Made by a program: the position numbers and the translations under genes
Shown: one piece after another, positions 19,421-28,912 of the stretch
How the letters are laid out: every line of letters begins with the position of its first letter
Numbering within the stretch: position 1 is the first letter of the stretch
Notes under the pieces: model-generated
The model's database searches: none
What the model was told of the DNA's origin: nothing
What the model saw: only the letters and a program-made list of their open reading frames with translations
DNA from: Entamoeba invadens IP1
Taxonomy: Eukaryota; Evosea; Mastigamoebida; Endamoebidae
Length of the DNA: 39,884 nucleotides
Reading direction: 5' to 3'
Assembly: GCF_000330505.1 (NCBI RefSeq)
Contig: NW_004443608.1
Span: 44,850-84,733, forward strand

Positions 19421-19767
19421 AGGACATCAAGGCCGTGTTGAGCCAGGCCCACACCCAATGCTGCTTATTCAAAGGTATCAGACAGTGCTTGAAGCAACTT
19501 GAGAACGATCACATCCTCTACTTGTTCCTTGCTGATGACTGCGACGAAGAAGACTACAAGAAATTGTTGACTGCTCTTTGCAAGGAGAAGAACGTTAAAA
19601 TCGTTAAAGTCCCAGAAAAGGCCAAACTCGCCGAGTGGTCCTTCCAAGCTAAAGTCAACGCCGAAGGTAAAATCGTCAAATCCACAAAATGCTCCTGCGC
19701 AGTCGTTGGAAAAAGAATCAGAATGTCTGACGATCTCAAGAGACTCCAGGCTAAGCTCGACGCTTAA
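19342..19767 (+). CDS. RPS12: 40S ribosomal protein eS12
   Basis: 141 residues, ATG at 19342. eS12 is a small-subunit protein of the L7Ae/L30e fold located on the beak of the 40S. Seen: the LKDIKAVLSQAHTQCCLFKGIRQCLKQLE helix region, YLFLADDCDEEDYKKLLTALC, the KVPEKAKLAEW segment, and CSCAVVGK near the end, matching the family order ALC then L-x-EW then CSCVVV. The first 20 residues (acidic with AQDQAQEQ) are a lineage-specific extension. Codon use is more GC-rich and C-ending than neighbouring genes, as for a highly expressed gene. It converges on the small membrane protein gene at 19973. Confidence 0.93.
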   Translation: MAEEHVEAQDQAQEQVEVVEELPQELKDIKAVLSQAHTQCCLFKGIRQCLKQLENDHILYLFLADDCDEEDYKKLLTALCKEKNVKIVKVPEKAKLAEWSFQAKVNAEGKIVKSTKCSCAVVGKRIRMSDDLKRLQAKLDA

Positions 19768-19972
19768 AAAGTGATTCTTTTATGTTACTTTATGTTTGAT
19801 TCATACTTTTATAAGTCATTTACTATTCACATACTATTGAATCACATTACTAATATCTTATATTTATATTTATATTATTATTATATTACAATGTTTAATA
19901 GTTATAAACATTATTATATTATATTATTATATTATTATATTATTATATAACATTTTTAATAACAAAATTGAA
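19768..19972. repeat. Convergent spacer with TTA microsatellite
   Basis: 205 bases between converging stops. Around 19910-19950 the repeat TTATA/TTATTA is tandem (TATTATATTATTATATT), a simple-sequence run. It carries no gene. Confidence 0.6.
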
Positions 19973-20407
19973 TTATATCGGACCTTTTCCAAAAAAAGCA
20001 AAAGAAACGATGCCTAAGATGCACAGAGCTATCAGATAAATAGCAACCATAGTAAAAGAAGCAAAGGAAAGTTTGAGTTCTTTTTTAACATTTGATTGAA
20101 AGTAAACGATGCCAATTGATATCCAGAGATAAGGCAACAAGAATCCAAGTATAAATAGAATAAGAGCAATCTTATACCGTTTTTCTTGGTTATAGTCTTT
20201 GAGATCTTTGTCCATTTGTTTAACGTCTGTTGTTTGTTCTTCGTGTTTATAAGGGTCAAACGATTTTACTAACACAAAGGTTTTTGTTGGACCAACTAAA
20301 GGAGGTGGCTTTGGGTATATAAATTGTGTTGAAAAGGGAGAATATGGCGAGTATGAAGAGTAATTAGATGTGTTTCTGTCTGAGCGTGATGACATTGAAA
20401 CTACCAT
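19973..20407 (-). CDS. Small two-TM membrane protein, unrecognised
   Basis: 144 residues, ATG at 20407; a second in-frame ATG four codons on is equally possible. The first 75 residues are polar with serine/tyrosine repeats (SSYSPYSPFS) and a proline run (PKPPPLVGP), likely cytosolic. Two membrane segments follow, about 80-103 (ALILFILGFLLPYLWISIGI) and 115-140 (FTMVAIYLIALCILGIVSF). There is no signal peptide. I recognise no family. Orientation and spacing suggest it is independent of its neighbours. Confidence 0.7.
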   Translation of the reverse strand: MVVSMSSRSDRNTSNYSSYSPYSPFSTQFIYPKPPPLVGPTKTFVLVKSFDPYKHEEQTTDVKQMDKDLKDYNQEKRYKIALILFILGFLLPYLWISIGIVYFQSNVKKELKLSFASFTMVAIYLIALCILGIVSFAFFGKGPI

Positions 20408-20571
20408 TTGAGATCATAAGAGTGAGACATTTGTCAGTAATTTGGTTGAATGGGAAGAGTTAATTCCAACAGATTTAAATAACAAAATACTAAAATGTTA
20501 TTGTCAAACTAAAATTTATAGTTTTTGTAATTATTAAAATTTATTAGACAAATTGTAATAATAAAATAGAG

Positions 20572-20979
20572 TCAATAATTTTTAGAAATAAAACCAGTCA
20601 TCTTTTCATCTGTGTTCCTCTCAAATAAGTTATCAGGATGTCTACATACCTTCTCTGTTTTATTCTTCATCAAACACTTTTTGCAATTGACATTAAGAAT
20701 AAGGAGTTTAACAATTTGGTTCATCTTGTCATAGTCTTCTTTTAATATTTCACACTTCTGTCTGAGTATATTTGTATTCTCAATAAACTCGTGAGCTTCT
20801 TTGGTATGTTCTTTCCTCTGCTTTTCTATTAAATATCGTCGTTTCCGTTCTGCTTCTTCTCGCTTCCTAGTCTTCTTTTTCTCTTTTATTACAAGGTCAA
20901 GTAATACACGATCAATTTTCGGGACAAATAGACTTGATTCCGATTCTGATAAGTGCTTCTCTAAGTCCATCCGTTTCAT
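20572..20979 (-). CDS. Short charged coiled-coil protein, unrecognised
   Basis: 135 residues from the first ATG (20979); ten more codons upstream are open behind a GTG. Residues about 30-70 are strongly basic and helical (KEKKKTRKREEAERKRRYL), followed by a helix with heptad-like spacing to about residue 105. Four cysteines (NVNCKKCLMKNKTEKVCRH, with one earlier) might bind metal: CxxC is present but the second pair is not clear. No family is recognised. A nuclear or nucleic-acid-binding role is only a guess from the charge. Confidence 0.6.
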   Translation of the reverse strand: MKRMDLEKHLSESESSLFVPKIDRVLLDLVIKEKKKTRKREEAERKRRYLIEKQRKEHTKEAHEFIENTNILRQKCEILKEDYDKMNQIVKLLILNVNCKKCLMKNKTEKVCRHPDNLFERNTDEKMTGFISKNY

Positions 20980-21218
20980 AACTAATTTGTGAGTTACCCA
21001 ATTTCTCACTCAAAAAACAGTCAATTTTTTTCCTTTCAAATTAAAAATAACAAATCATATTATTAATAATAATTGATATTATAAAATATAGTTTATTTTA
21101 TTTTTTAAACATCCTTTTTATATTATATTTCTATGATATTATAATAATATATTATAGTAAATAAAAAAATAATAGTAGTATAAACTAATTTTAATAGTAA
21201 ACAAATACAAACAATGAA

Positions 21219-21734
21219 TTAAATTTGTGCCACGTAAATATAGGAGGTGGTCCTATTTTGTGAATAACAAAAAAACAGTTGAATTTCCTCGACTTTTTCT
21301 GGGTCTCCTGTACAATCATTTGATTTGAACGTGATTTTTTCAATCCCATTTTTGAAAGAAGAGAACATGATTGAGTAGACCACATGATTTAAACAACCAC
21401 TTGGGTAATACAAGATATCGGGATGCACGCCAGGAGCTATTTTACACTCCCAAGAGGTATAGTAAAACTTCTCTTGAATGAAGTAAGGGGGAATCGTATT
21501 CATGACATCAAAGCCACTGGTCATCACTTTGGCTGGAAATAATTCGTCGCAAGAAGATCCTTCAAGTTCATAGACCGTCTTCATATCATCAGATAGTATA
21601 AATTTATAATAATATTCAATACCTTGATAACAGGCTTGTTCTTCTATCACAAAAAACTCAACGGTTCTATCATGGGAAACTATATAGCGACTTAACGCTA
21701 AATCAATCAACAAGAAGATCACAAAACTCATCAT
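21219..21734 (-). CDS. Small secreted cysteine-containing protein
   Basis: 171 residues; ATG at 21734 with a second ATG next to it. Residues 1-16 form a hydrophobic signal peptide (MMSFVIFLLIDLALS) and there is no other membrane segment, so the product should be secreted or lumenal. Six cysteines lie after the signal, enough for three disulphides, and one N-glycosylation site (NRT) is near the end. The protein has the look of the many small secreted proteins of Entamoeba, but I cannot name a family. Confidence 0.7.
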   Translation of the reverse strand: MMSFVIFLLIDLALSRYIVSHDRTVEFFVIEEQACYQGIEYYYKFILSDDMKTVYELEGSSCDELFPAKVMTSGFDVMNTIPPYFIQEKFYYTSWECKIAPGVHPDILYYPSGCLNHVVYSIMFSSFKNGIEKITFKSNDCTGDPEKVEEIQLFFCYSQNRTTSYIYVAQI

Positions 21735-22121
21735 TCAATCACTTCGTTTAATTCTTCTCAGTTTCTCATGGGAAGATCGGGTTTGGTAGAAAGAGGAGAC
21801 TCTGGGTTGTTATTTATACACTTTTAACATAATTTTTTCATTTTTTTAATATTGAGAAACTATTGATTAGATTTTAAACTGTATATTCTTTTAACTTATT
21901 CCGTCATTTGGTTTTAAAAAAATGACAAGTTTTTAAATTTTTTCAAATGGAAATTGGAAATTATAATATTTAATAAACTTTATTATTAACAAACTAAAAT
22001 TTTATTATAACAAAAATCCACTTTTTTTAATAAATTGTATTTAAAAAGTATAAAAAAGTTACCAAGAAAAAAAAATAAAGCAAGCTACACATTATAATAA
22101 AAATAACCATAGTAAATAGAA
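21735..22121. other. AT-rich spacer upstream of secreted protein gene
   Basis: 387 bases between two minus-strand genes, with long A and T runs. I see no gene, RNA or ordered repeat. The side near 21735 should hold the promoter of the secreted protein gene. Confidence 0.4.
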
Positions 22122-22328
22122 TTACTCGTTATATGGTTTAGTTGGTAATGTGGGTTTTTTGAATTCTTCGATTTGAGTTTTAAAATGACTGTAAAGAAAG
22201 ACTAAGATTGAAGACGGGACAGTCATCACAAAAATCCCGACCATCACATTAAAAGCAAAAATACAAGCAATTCCCAACACGATAATATGTACCAAAATGA
22301 TAATCAGAATGATTAAAGACCCATCCAT
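22122..22328 (-). CDS. 68-residue two-TM membrane protein
   Basis: Starts at the first ATG (22328); the frame is open 16 codons further with a TTG only. Residues 4-50 are almost wholly hydrophobic and break into two membrane segments (LIILIIILVHIIVLGIACIF and MVGIFVMTVPSSILVFLYS), followed by a polar tail ending KPTLPTKPYNE. The size and shape are those of small accessory subunits of ER membrane complexes, but no sequence motif allows an assignment. Confidence 0.55.
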   Translation of the reverse strand: MDGSLIILIIILVHIIVLGIACIFAFNVMVGIFVMTVPSSILVFLYSHFKTQIEEFKKPTLPTKPYNE

Positions 22329-22624
22329 TTCTGTGTTTAGTAGTTGTTGTATTTTTATTTTGAATTTCGTGTGCAAAAATTTAATTATTAAATTATAGTA
22401 ATTATATTATCTATAATAAAAAATAATATCTGTATTAAATTCTATTAATTAATTAATTAATCTAATAATATTTAATTAACTAAATAAATTAAAGAACTAA
22501 CTTTGATATAATACAACATTTGAAACATTATTGACTTTTTTTCTAATTCACTACAAAGAAAAAATAAAGTAAATAATACTATCTCTTTATTATAATAAAA
22601 GAACTATATAATTCACTTTCTTTT
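22329..22624. promoter_or_regulatory. Divergent AT-rich spacer
   Basis: 296 bases between the small two-TM gene (minus) and the 62-codon gene (plus). It contains an AATT run (TTAATTAATTAATTAAT near 22446-22462). Both promoters should be here; no clear motif. Confidence 0.4.
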
Positions 22625-22813
22625 ATGTCTGTTCAAACTAACGACTTCGAGAAGCTGAACCAAGCCATCAAAGACTCCAAAGAAAATTATGTCCGCGTCG
22701 ATTTCTTTTCAAAGCCTTTCGATGAACTCCACCGTGAAGTATGTCCTTATAAAGTAACTTCCCAGAATTTCCAAGGCGATGGGCATTCTTTTGACCCTTC
22801 TCAAATTTTGTAA
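22625..22813 (+). CDS. 62-residue conserved-looking small protein
   Basis: ATG at 22625, stop at 22811-22813. The GC content and codon use (GTC, GAC, AAG, CTC) are those of real genes here and differ sharply from the flanks, which argues that it is coding. The product is soluble and polar (SVQTNDFEKLNQAIKDSKEN, later FFSKPFDELHREVCPYK), with a single cysteine. I do not recognise it. A TTA microsatellite follows about 12 bases after the stop. Confidence 0.55.
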   Translation: MSVQTNDFEKLNQAIKDSKENYVRVDFFSKPFDELHREVCPYKVTSQNFQGDGHSFDPSQIL

Positions 22814-22824
22814 TTCATTTATTA

Positions 22825-22825
<1 letters not shown>

Positions 22826-22868
<43 letters not shown>
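22826..22868. repeat. (ATT)n microsatellite
   Basis: About 14 copies of ATT in tandem with one irregular unit at the start. It sits between the converging 62-codon gene and the KH protein gene, in their shared 3' region. Length is likely to vary between strains. Confidence 0.85.
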
Positions 22869-22870
<2 letters not shown>

Positions 22871-22925
22871 AAAATTTATTATAATTTATATTTCATAATA
22901 ATAAAAAACAGTAATTCACAACAAT

Positions 22926-23816
22926 TCACTCAACCTTTTGGGTCTTCATTTGTTCTTTCATGCACATCTTATTCCACCTCCTCTTCTCGCATTCAATCAA
23001 ACTTCTGCACATTCCTCTTGATTTTAAAATTCCGATTGGTGTTGTTCCTACGATTTCAATAGCCAAAGGGCCGTCCTCGTCATTATCGACGTCAGGGCTT
23101 CCCGCGCCTTTTAAGATGATTGTGACGGTATTTTTCTTTTCGATGTAGGCGACATTAGTCCTGTCTTTTCCTTCGATCATTTGAGCGAAGAGAGCTTCTT
23201 CGTCTTTGGACACGAAGCGTGGGGGATAGACTTCGAGTCGCATTCTTCCATTAAAGAGTGCGCGAATGTTTTTCTCGCCTTCTTCGAGTTCTCTGGGAGT
23301 GTCGCCTTTGACAAAGAGATAGAGAGGGGTTTGCCCGCACTTATTGACATACGTCGAATTGTCGTCGGGGTCAAACTCGGTGCCGTGGAAGTCTTCCTGA
23401 TAGTTCCCTTTAACAAAGACGTGGACGTTAAACTCCTTCATTAAGAATTCGTGCGTCACACTTTTCAGCAATTGCCCTCTTAAGTATGGGTTTAAGTGAT
23501 TGATGCAGATCGACTTCGTATACTCAAAAGTCCCCTTCTTCAACTCCTTCAAAAACGCGTCCAAGTCGTTTTGTCCAATCGTCGCAAGAGCAAATTGTTG
23601 GGGGACTACAATAAGTGCTTGCGTCGGGTCCGTTATCGCTACGGAAATGTTTTGGCCTTGTTCCTTTAACGTTCTCAAAAATTCAGTATTGACTACATCC
23701 CACTTTTTTCTCTTGGGTGAGTGACTGCGTGGTGAGCGCGGTGGCTTTGGTGAAGATGTCACTTCCTTTTGACTCATATGGCGTTTATAAGTTCGGATCG
23801 TAGTGTTGTATAACAT
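22926..23816 (-). CDS. KH-domain RNA-binding protein, KHDC4/BLOM7-like
   Basis: 296 residues from the ATG at 23816; the ATG 13 codons on (23777) gives a better start at MSQKEVTSS and may be the real one. An SR-like segment (SSPKPPRSPRSHSPKRKKW) opens the protein. A first KH-like domain covers about 105-190: INHLNPYLRGQLL, a variable loop, then TPLYLFVKGDTPREL, which matches the xPLYLxVxGxTxEL strand of KHDC4 and DDX46 type KH domains. A second KH-like unit (about 195-280) has NTVTIILKGAGS. These proteins act in pre-mRNA splicing. The GxxG of KH1 is poorly kept. It diverges from the CPBF-like gene. Confidence 0.68.
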   Translation of the reverse strand: MLYNTTIRTYKRHMSQKEVTSSPKPPRSPRSHSPKRKKWDVVNTEFLRTLKEQGQNISVAITDPTQALIVVPQQFALATIGQNDLDAFLKELKKGTFEYTKSICINHLNPYLRGQLLKSVTHEFLMKEFNVHVFVKGNYQEDFHGTEFDPDDNSTYVNKCGQTPLYLFVKGDTPRELEEGEKNIRALFNGRMRLEVYPPRFVSKDEEALFAQMIEGKDRTNVAYIEKKNTVTIILKGAGSPDVDNDEDGPLAIEIVGTTPIGILKSRGMCRSLIECEKRRWNKMCMKEQMKTQKVE

Positions 23817-23846
23817 TTCAATAACATTTAAAAAGTATCAAATAAA

Positions 23847-23990
23847 AACAATTTTAATAACAATTTTAATAACAATTTTAATAACAATTTTAATAACAAT
23901 TTTAATAACAATTTTAATAACAATTTTAATAACAATTTTAATAACAATTTTAATAACAATTTTAATAACAATTTTAATAACAATTTTAAT
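23847..23990. repeat. 12-bp minisatellite, 12 perfect copies
   Basis: AACAATTTTAAT is repeated 12 times without a single mismatch over 144 bases; a thirteenth copy starts at 23991 and decays (AACAATTATT). It begins 31 bases upstream of the KH protein ATG and ends 150 bases before the CPBF-like ATG, so it occupies the core of a divergent promoter. Read as protein it gives ITIL repeats, which is only a by-product. Perfect identity suggests recent slippage. Confidence 0.97.
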
Positions 23991-24139
23991 AACAATTATT
24001 AAAAAATATTTAGAAAAAACATTTACTTCTCAAATAAAGAAACTCACCACTGTACAAACTATACAATATAGTTATTATATTATATAATAATGGTTCTATA
24101 GAGTATCTATCTAAAGAAACTAACGAACTTGAAAATTGG

Positions 24140-25651
24140 ATGCTCATTCTTTATTGTATAATAACAGCGTTGGCTGTGCCGCAATTTAAAAACATTGATA
24201 TCAATACTTCTTCATATCAACACACCCATGAATCTGTATATGCTCCATTAACTCGAAATGTAGGATGTGGTGACGCTGCTGTCACACGGGCGACATGGTT
24301 TTCTGTGACGAACACGTCACCGGAGCCCATAGCCGTTTCAGTTCAATTTTATAATGAGTTCCGTGTCTTAAATAACGGAATTTTGTCGTTCACTGTGATA
24401 TCGACTCCCATAGGGAAAAATTCCCAATGTCTTGGGAAGTACAATGGGACGGACAAACTGACTTCCACGACGTTTACACTTCATCCGACAGAAAAGGTAT
24501 ATATCACCCATCATGCCACAGTCAATGGCAAAGACACAAAGAAGTCCGAGTGGCTTCGTATACGAGCGACTCCCGCATTTTGGCTTAAAAAAGGGACTTT
24601 GGTGGTCAAACCCAATTACAACGATGTGAAGAAATTGGACACAAAAACATCAGAAATGACTAATGTCACTCAATTAGTTAAAAACACCGACAAAGTCCTT
24701 TCCGACGCTCACTCGATGATCAAAAGTATTAAACGAGAAACACTCGCGAAGATCACAGCACAGAAAGTCGCCGAAGACACCGTCCATCGCTACATCGCCG
24801 CAGCAAACAAACGTCCGATGAAGCCAATTAAAGTGGCTTTAGTCAAGCGGACACGTACAGTGAAATTGGGTCAGCGGAAGTATCGCGCGTCGCGACTCCA
24901 CTTCGACGAATTGATTTCCTTTGAAGACCAACAATTCACAAAAGACAGTTGTAACCCCTCCAACATGATCCGAGCTAAGTTCTATACCGTCGACATCCCC
25001 GCAGGTAAGAAATTGCGAGTGAACACCTGTCATAAAGCGACGGAGGGCGATGTGAAGGTGGATGTCCTCGTTGGCGACAAATGTCGTGAAGTGAGTCGAT
25101 ATAAATGTCGGCGGATGAAAGGAGAAGTAGTTCAATATGTACCTACAGGGACTAATGGGGAGAGTGTCGTTGTCCGCGTGAGTTCTTCGATGGTCAAGGC
25201 GTATGCTTTTGTGAAGATCGACGCGTTAAATATCGTCAAACAACTCTCCAAGTCGAAACGAGAGAAATTGGAAAGAGAAGGAAAATTCAGATTTGGTGGA
25301 TTTTGGGCAAAACAATGGGGGGACAAAACAAAGACAAATTCTTCCACGTGTAAACAATGTCAATTAATCAAAGACAAAAACGGGGGAGTAATAAAATCAT
25401 CAGAAGATTGTAAAAAGTGTCCAGTTTTAGTTAATAATAATTCTCTGAAAAAGGGAAGTCCTCTCAATGAACAACAAAAAAGTGTTGCTTATGACTTGAC
25501 AACTCTTCACACTTCTATTAAAAAAATCGGACCGAAAAAAGTCGGAATAGCTCTTGGGGTCGTATTCGGTGTCATTCTATTGTGCTGTGGTGTCGCAGTT
25601 ATAATCCTTAAACTTAAAAAGAAGAAAAACATGGACTACAATCCTCTTTAA
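24140..25651 (+). CDS. CPBF-like PPC-domain receptor, type I membrane protein
   Basis: 503 residues, ATG at 24140. A signal peptide (MLILYCIITALAVP) is followed by two beta-sandwich regions that look like bacterial-type PPC domains: about 36-140 (ATWFSVTNTSPEPIAVSV ... KVYITHHA) and about 267-365 (AKFYTVDIPAGKKLRVNTC, then VVRVSSS, AYAFVKID). A basic linker separates them and a CxxC pair region (STCKQCQ, EDCKKCP) follows. The membrane segment is about 467-492, with a short basic tail ending MDYNPL. A C-terminal YxxPhi signal (YNPL) together with PPC domains is the hallmark of the Entamoeba cysteine-protease-binding family (CPBF), which carries hydrolases to lysosomes and phagosomes. It is shorter than most CPBFs (about 900), so the assignment is probable only. 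Confidence 0.65.
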   Translation: MLILYCIITALAVPQFKNIDINTSSYQHTHESVYAPLTRNVGCGDAAVTRATWFSVTNTSPEPIAVSVQFYNEFRVLNNGILSFTVISTPIGKNSQCLGKYNGTDKLTSTTFTLHPTEKVYITHHATVNGKDTKKSEWLRIRATPAFWLKKGTLVVKPNYNDVKKLDTKTSEMTNVTQLVKNTDKVLSDAHSMIKSIKRETLAKITAQKVAEDTVHRYIAAANKRPMKPIKVALVKRTRTVKLGQRKYRASRLHFDELISFEDQQFTKDSCNPSNMIRAKFYTVDIPAGKKLRVNTCHKATEGDVKVDVLVGDKCREVSRYKCRRMKGEVVQYVPTGTNGESVVVRVSSSMVKAYAFVKIDALNIVKQLSKSKREKLEREGKFRFGGFWAKQWGDKTKTNSSTCKQCQLIKDKNGGVIKSSEDCKKCPVLVNNNSLKKGSPLNEQQKSVAYDLTTLHTSIKKIGPKKVGIALGVVFGVILLCCGVAVIILKLKKKKNMDYNPL

Positions 25652-25972
25652 TTCAGTCACTGTTTTTACTCTATTTGAGTGATTTTATTTTCCTAATACT
25701 TTTATTATTAATAAAAAATTTTAATAATATTATATGTGAAACTACTTTTATATATAAAAAATTATAATTATTTATAATAATATATAGTAAATCACATTTA
25801 TAGTAAATTATAGTAAATTATAGTATATATAGTATATATAGTATATATAGTATATATAGAAATTAATAATATAGCAAATTCATAGTAACTTTTTTAAAAC
25901 AATTTGTCAACTCAATTAGTCACCAACAAAGTTATAAGATAACTAGAAAAAGAACTTAAAAACAAAGAGACC
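25652..25972. other. AT-rich spacer with TATAG repeat, upstream of SEC23
   Basis: 321 bases. Between 25797 and 25860 the units ATAGTAAATT and ATATAGTAT repeat in tandem (TATAGTATATATAGTATATA). The remainder lacks coding or RNA signals. The promoter of SEC23 should be in the right half. Confidence 0.55.
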
Positions 25973-28086
25973 ATGGATATTGATCAAATAGAGAAGACAG
26001 NNNNNNNNNNNNNNNNNNNNNNNNNNNNNNNNNNNNNNNNNNNNNNNNNNNNNNNNNNNNNNNNNNNNNNNNNNNNNNNNNNNNNNNNNNNNNNNNNNNN
26101 GCCGCTATTAACCCGTATTGTCAAGTCGACTATACTAGTCATTTGTGGACGTGTTGCTTCTGTTTGTCGAGGAACCAGTTACAAACAAATGACCAACTTC
26201 CTGAGCTCCAGCACACGACTTTTGAATATCAATTACCCGGAGCTCCACAATACCCGTCCTACATTTTTGTCATCGACACAACAACTTCTCAAGACGAATT
26301 AGACGAGTTGAAGGCGCACATCACTTCCGTCGTCTCTTTGTTACCCCCGACAACCCGTGTCGGGGTGATCACCTTTGGCCAGTGCATTACCGTCCACAAC
26401 TTGATGTGTGACACTTCCTGTTTGACGTCCGTCGCTTTTGCAAACAAGCAGAACTCTCCGATGACTGTTCAGTGTGCAATGACTCTTTCTGTTGAGAGCA
26501 ATGAATACATTGTTCCTCTCTCTCTCTGTGAATTGACTCTCATGACCGTCATCGATTCAATTCAAGTCGACGGATTTCCAGTGGCTCAAGCGATGCGACC
26601 GCAGCGCGCGACGGGCGCCGCAGTGGAGATAGCGCAGATAATGTTAAAGGCGTCTGGCTTGTCTGGGCACATCATCACATTTGTTGCTGGTCCATGCACG
26701 GAAGGGCCTGGGAAGATCGTTGGGTGTTCGTTACGAGAGAACATCCGGTGTCATCAAGACATCGTCAACGACAACACACCTTATATGAATTCCTCAAAGT
26801 CGTTTTATGATGACGTGGCGGACAAGTTAGTAGCGAACCACTCGAGTTGTTCGATTTTTGCGTGTTCGATGGATCAGACGGGGATGATGGAGATGAGAAA
26901 ACTGTTTGAGTCTACTGGGGGGATCGCCTATTACTTTGAAGATTATAAGCACGAAGCGTTGAGAGAGACATTACTTCGACTGTTTGAGGAGAATGTGATA
27001 CGAAACAACTTGAGTGTTGAAGTGCAGACGTGTAAAGAAATGAAAGTGTGTGGTGCGCTTGGAGCACTTGCGTCGGGACTGAAGAAGACGTCTTCGGTGT
27101 CAAGCACATCCATTGCGATAGGAGGGACTTCTGCGTGGAAAGCGTCGTTTGCACTGAAAGACTCTACTTTTGGGTTCATTTTTGATGTTACCAATCCGCA
27201 GTCGAATGTCAAGAATGGGAATGAAGGGGGGATCATTCAATTTAGAACGAGTTTTAGAGATGAGAGTGGAAGAATTTGTATGAGAGTGACAACAGCTGCT
27301 CGATTGTGGACGAACCCATCGACGGAAGGGTTTAGTAAATTAGCATCTTCATTTGATCAAGAAGCTGCGACTACACTTATGGCAAGATATGCAGTGTTTA
27401 AAGCTGAAAGTGAAGACTCTCGAGAAGCCATCCGTTGGCTTGATAGGAGTTTAATTCGTCTCTGCCAACGGTTTGGTGATTTCAGAAAGGATGATCCGAC
27501 ATCATTTAAGTTAACACCAAACTTTTCGATATACCCACAGTTCATGTTCCACTTGAGAAGAAGTCATTTCTTAAGAGTCTTTAATTGTACACCAGATGAA
27601 ACATCAATTTTTAGAGCTACTCTTAATAGAGAAAATGTGGGGAACTCCCTCACTATGATCCAACCAACATTGGACGCATATGTCTATGGACAAGAATCTA
27701 TGCCCGTCTTATTGTCACTCCAATCAATTAAGCCAGACCAAATCTTGTTATTGGACACTTACTTCTATCTCATCGTATTCAGAGGAAACGTCGTCGCCGA
27801 CTGGATGAAACAAAAACTCGAGGAGAAGGAGGAGTACGCAGGATTAAAGGATTTCTTCGTGAAGGCAGAGAACGACGCAAATGAAATGTCAAAAGGAAGA
27901 ATCCCAGCACCAAGAATATACGTGTGTAACCAATATTCGGGAAACCAAAGATATTTGTTGACTGTATTGGACCCAGCAGTCGCTCCGGGACAAAACAAAA
28001 ACGACTTAATCTTCACAGAAGATGTGAATCTGGAAACTTTCTTGGGTCACTTGAAACAACTCGCAGTTAAAGACAATTTTAACTAA
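25973..28086 (+). CDS. SEC23: COPII coat subunit Sec23, interrupted by assembly gap
   Basis: The ATG at 25973 gives MDIDQIEKT, then 100 N (26001-26100), then the frame resumes at 26101 with [21 protein letters not shown], the second half of the Sec23 zinc finger. Sec23 is the Sar1 GAP of the inner COPII coat on ER exit sites. After the finger come the trunk domain ([28 protein letters not shown]), beta-sandwich, helical domain and a gelsolin-like end ([18 protein letters not shown]). The two parts lie in different frames across the 100 N, and comparison with ordinary Sec23 suggests about 55-60 missing codons, so the gap length is a placeholder. The gene itself is probably intact. Confidence 0.94.
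26001..26100. other. Scaffold gap (100 N)
   Basis: Exactly 100 undetermined bases inside SEC23. A round number and the frame change across it show that it does not measure real length. Confidence 0.99.
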
Positions 28087-28284
28087 AGAATTTTTCTCTC
28101 TCTTCATTATTAGTATAATTTTTAATATAAATATGGTTTTTATTTAAATGTATTAAAAAATTATATATTATAATAAAATTAATAATAAAATTTAATTTTA
28201 AATTTATTAATTTAAACTAAGTATATTATTAATTTTTTTTAATCTGACGATAAAATAATTTAACATTAAGTTTTTCTTTATTAA

Positions 28285-28912
28285 GAGAAAGGACGGACAT
28301 GGGGACGAAGGACGGGAATATAGGCCGAAAGGCGTCCTTTGTGGTTTAGGGACGTCCTCCCGCTATAAAGGACGTCCTCCTGTGTATATGGTGTCCTTTC
28401 TATTATTTTCGTGTCCGCGGCATTTTTTATTCATTATCGAAACTATATAACGAAGTATATTTTTATTATAAATATACAATCAAAAAATATAATTATTTCC
28501 AAAAATAAATTAATTCAAAGACAAAAACTATTTAAAAAGTAATTTTGTTATATATTAATGGTTTATAATAATTTATCATTTTTTTTTCATTTTACCATTG
28601 AGTTTTCTTTGAAAAACTAATTAAATTTGCATATTTTATAAAAACCATTAATTTATAACGAAATTACTTGTTGTTTAACATTTGTCTTTGAATTTATTTA
28701 TTTTTGGAAATAATTATATTTTATAATAGTAAATTCATAGTAATATTATAACTCATTATATAGTTTTAAAAAATGCCGCGGACACGAAAATAATAGAAAG
28801 GACACCATATACACAGGAGGACTTCCTTTATAGCGGGAGGACGTCCCTAAACCACAAAGGACGTCTTTCGGCCTATATTCCCGTCCTTCGTCCCCATGTC
28901 CGTCCTTTCTCT
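28285..28912. mobile_element. Palindromic MITE flanked by TTAA
   Basis: The left arm (28285 to about 28570) returns in inverted form at about 28636-28912; only about 65 bases in the middle are unpaired. The outer 150 bases are GC-rich islands in AT-rich surroundings (GAGAAAGGACGGACATGGGG, later CGTGTCCGCGGCA) and match with a few substitutions and some indels nearer the loop. TTAA lies directly left (28281-28284) and, one base displaced, right (28913-28916). Several RGGACGTCC palindromes recur in each arm. It has no ORF, so it is non-autonomous. The TTAA target fits piggyBac-type insertion, but the ends do not show an obvious piggyBac terminus. Confidence 0.88.

Noticed and set aside
23847..23990. 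CRISPR-like array
   Set aside because: The units are contiguous 12-mers with no spacers, and the host is a eukaryote; this is a minisatellite.
23803..24087. ORF with an ITIL repeat protein
   Set aside because: Produced by reading the 12-bp minisatellite, in a divergent promoter region and without supporting codon use.
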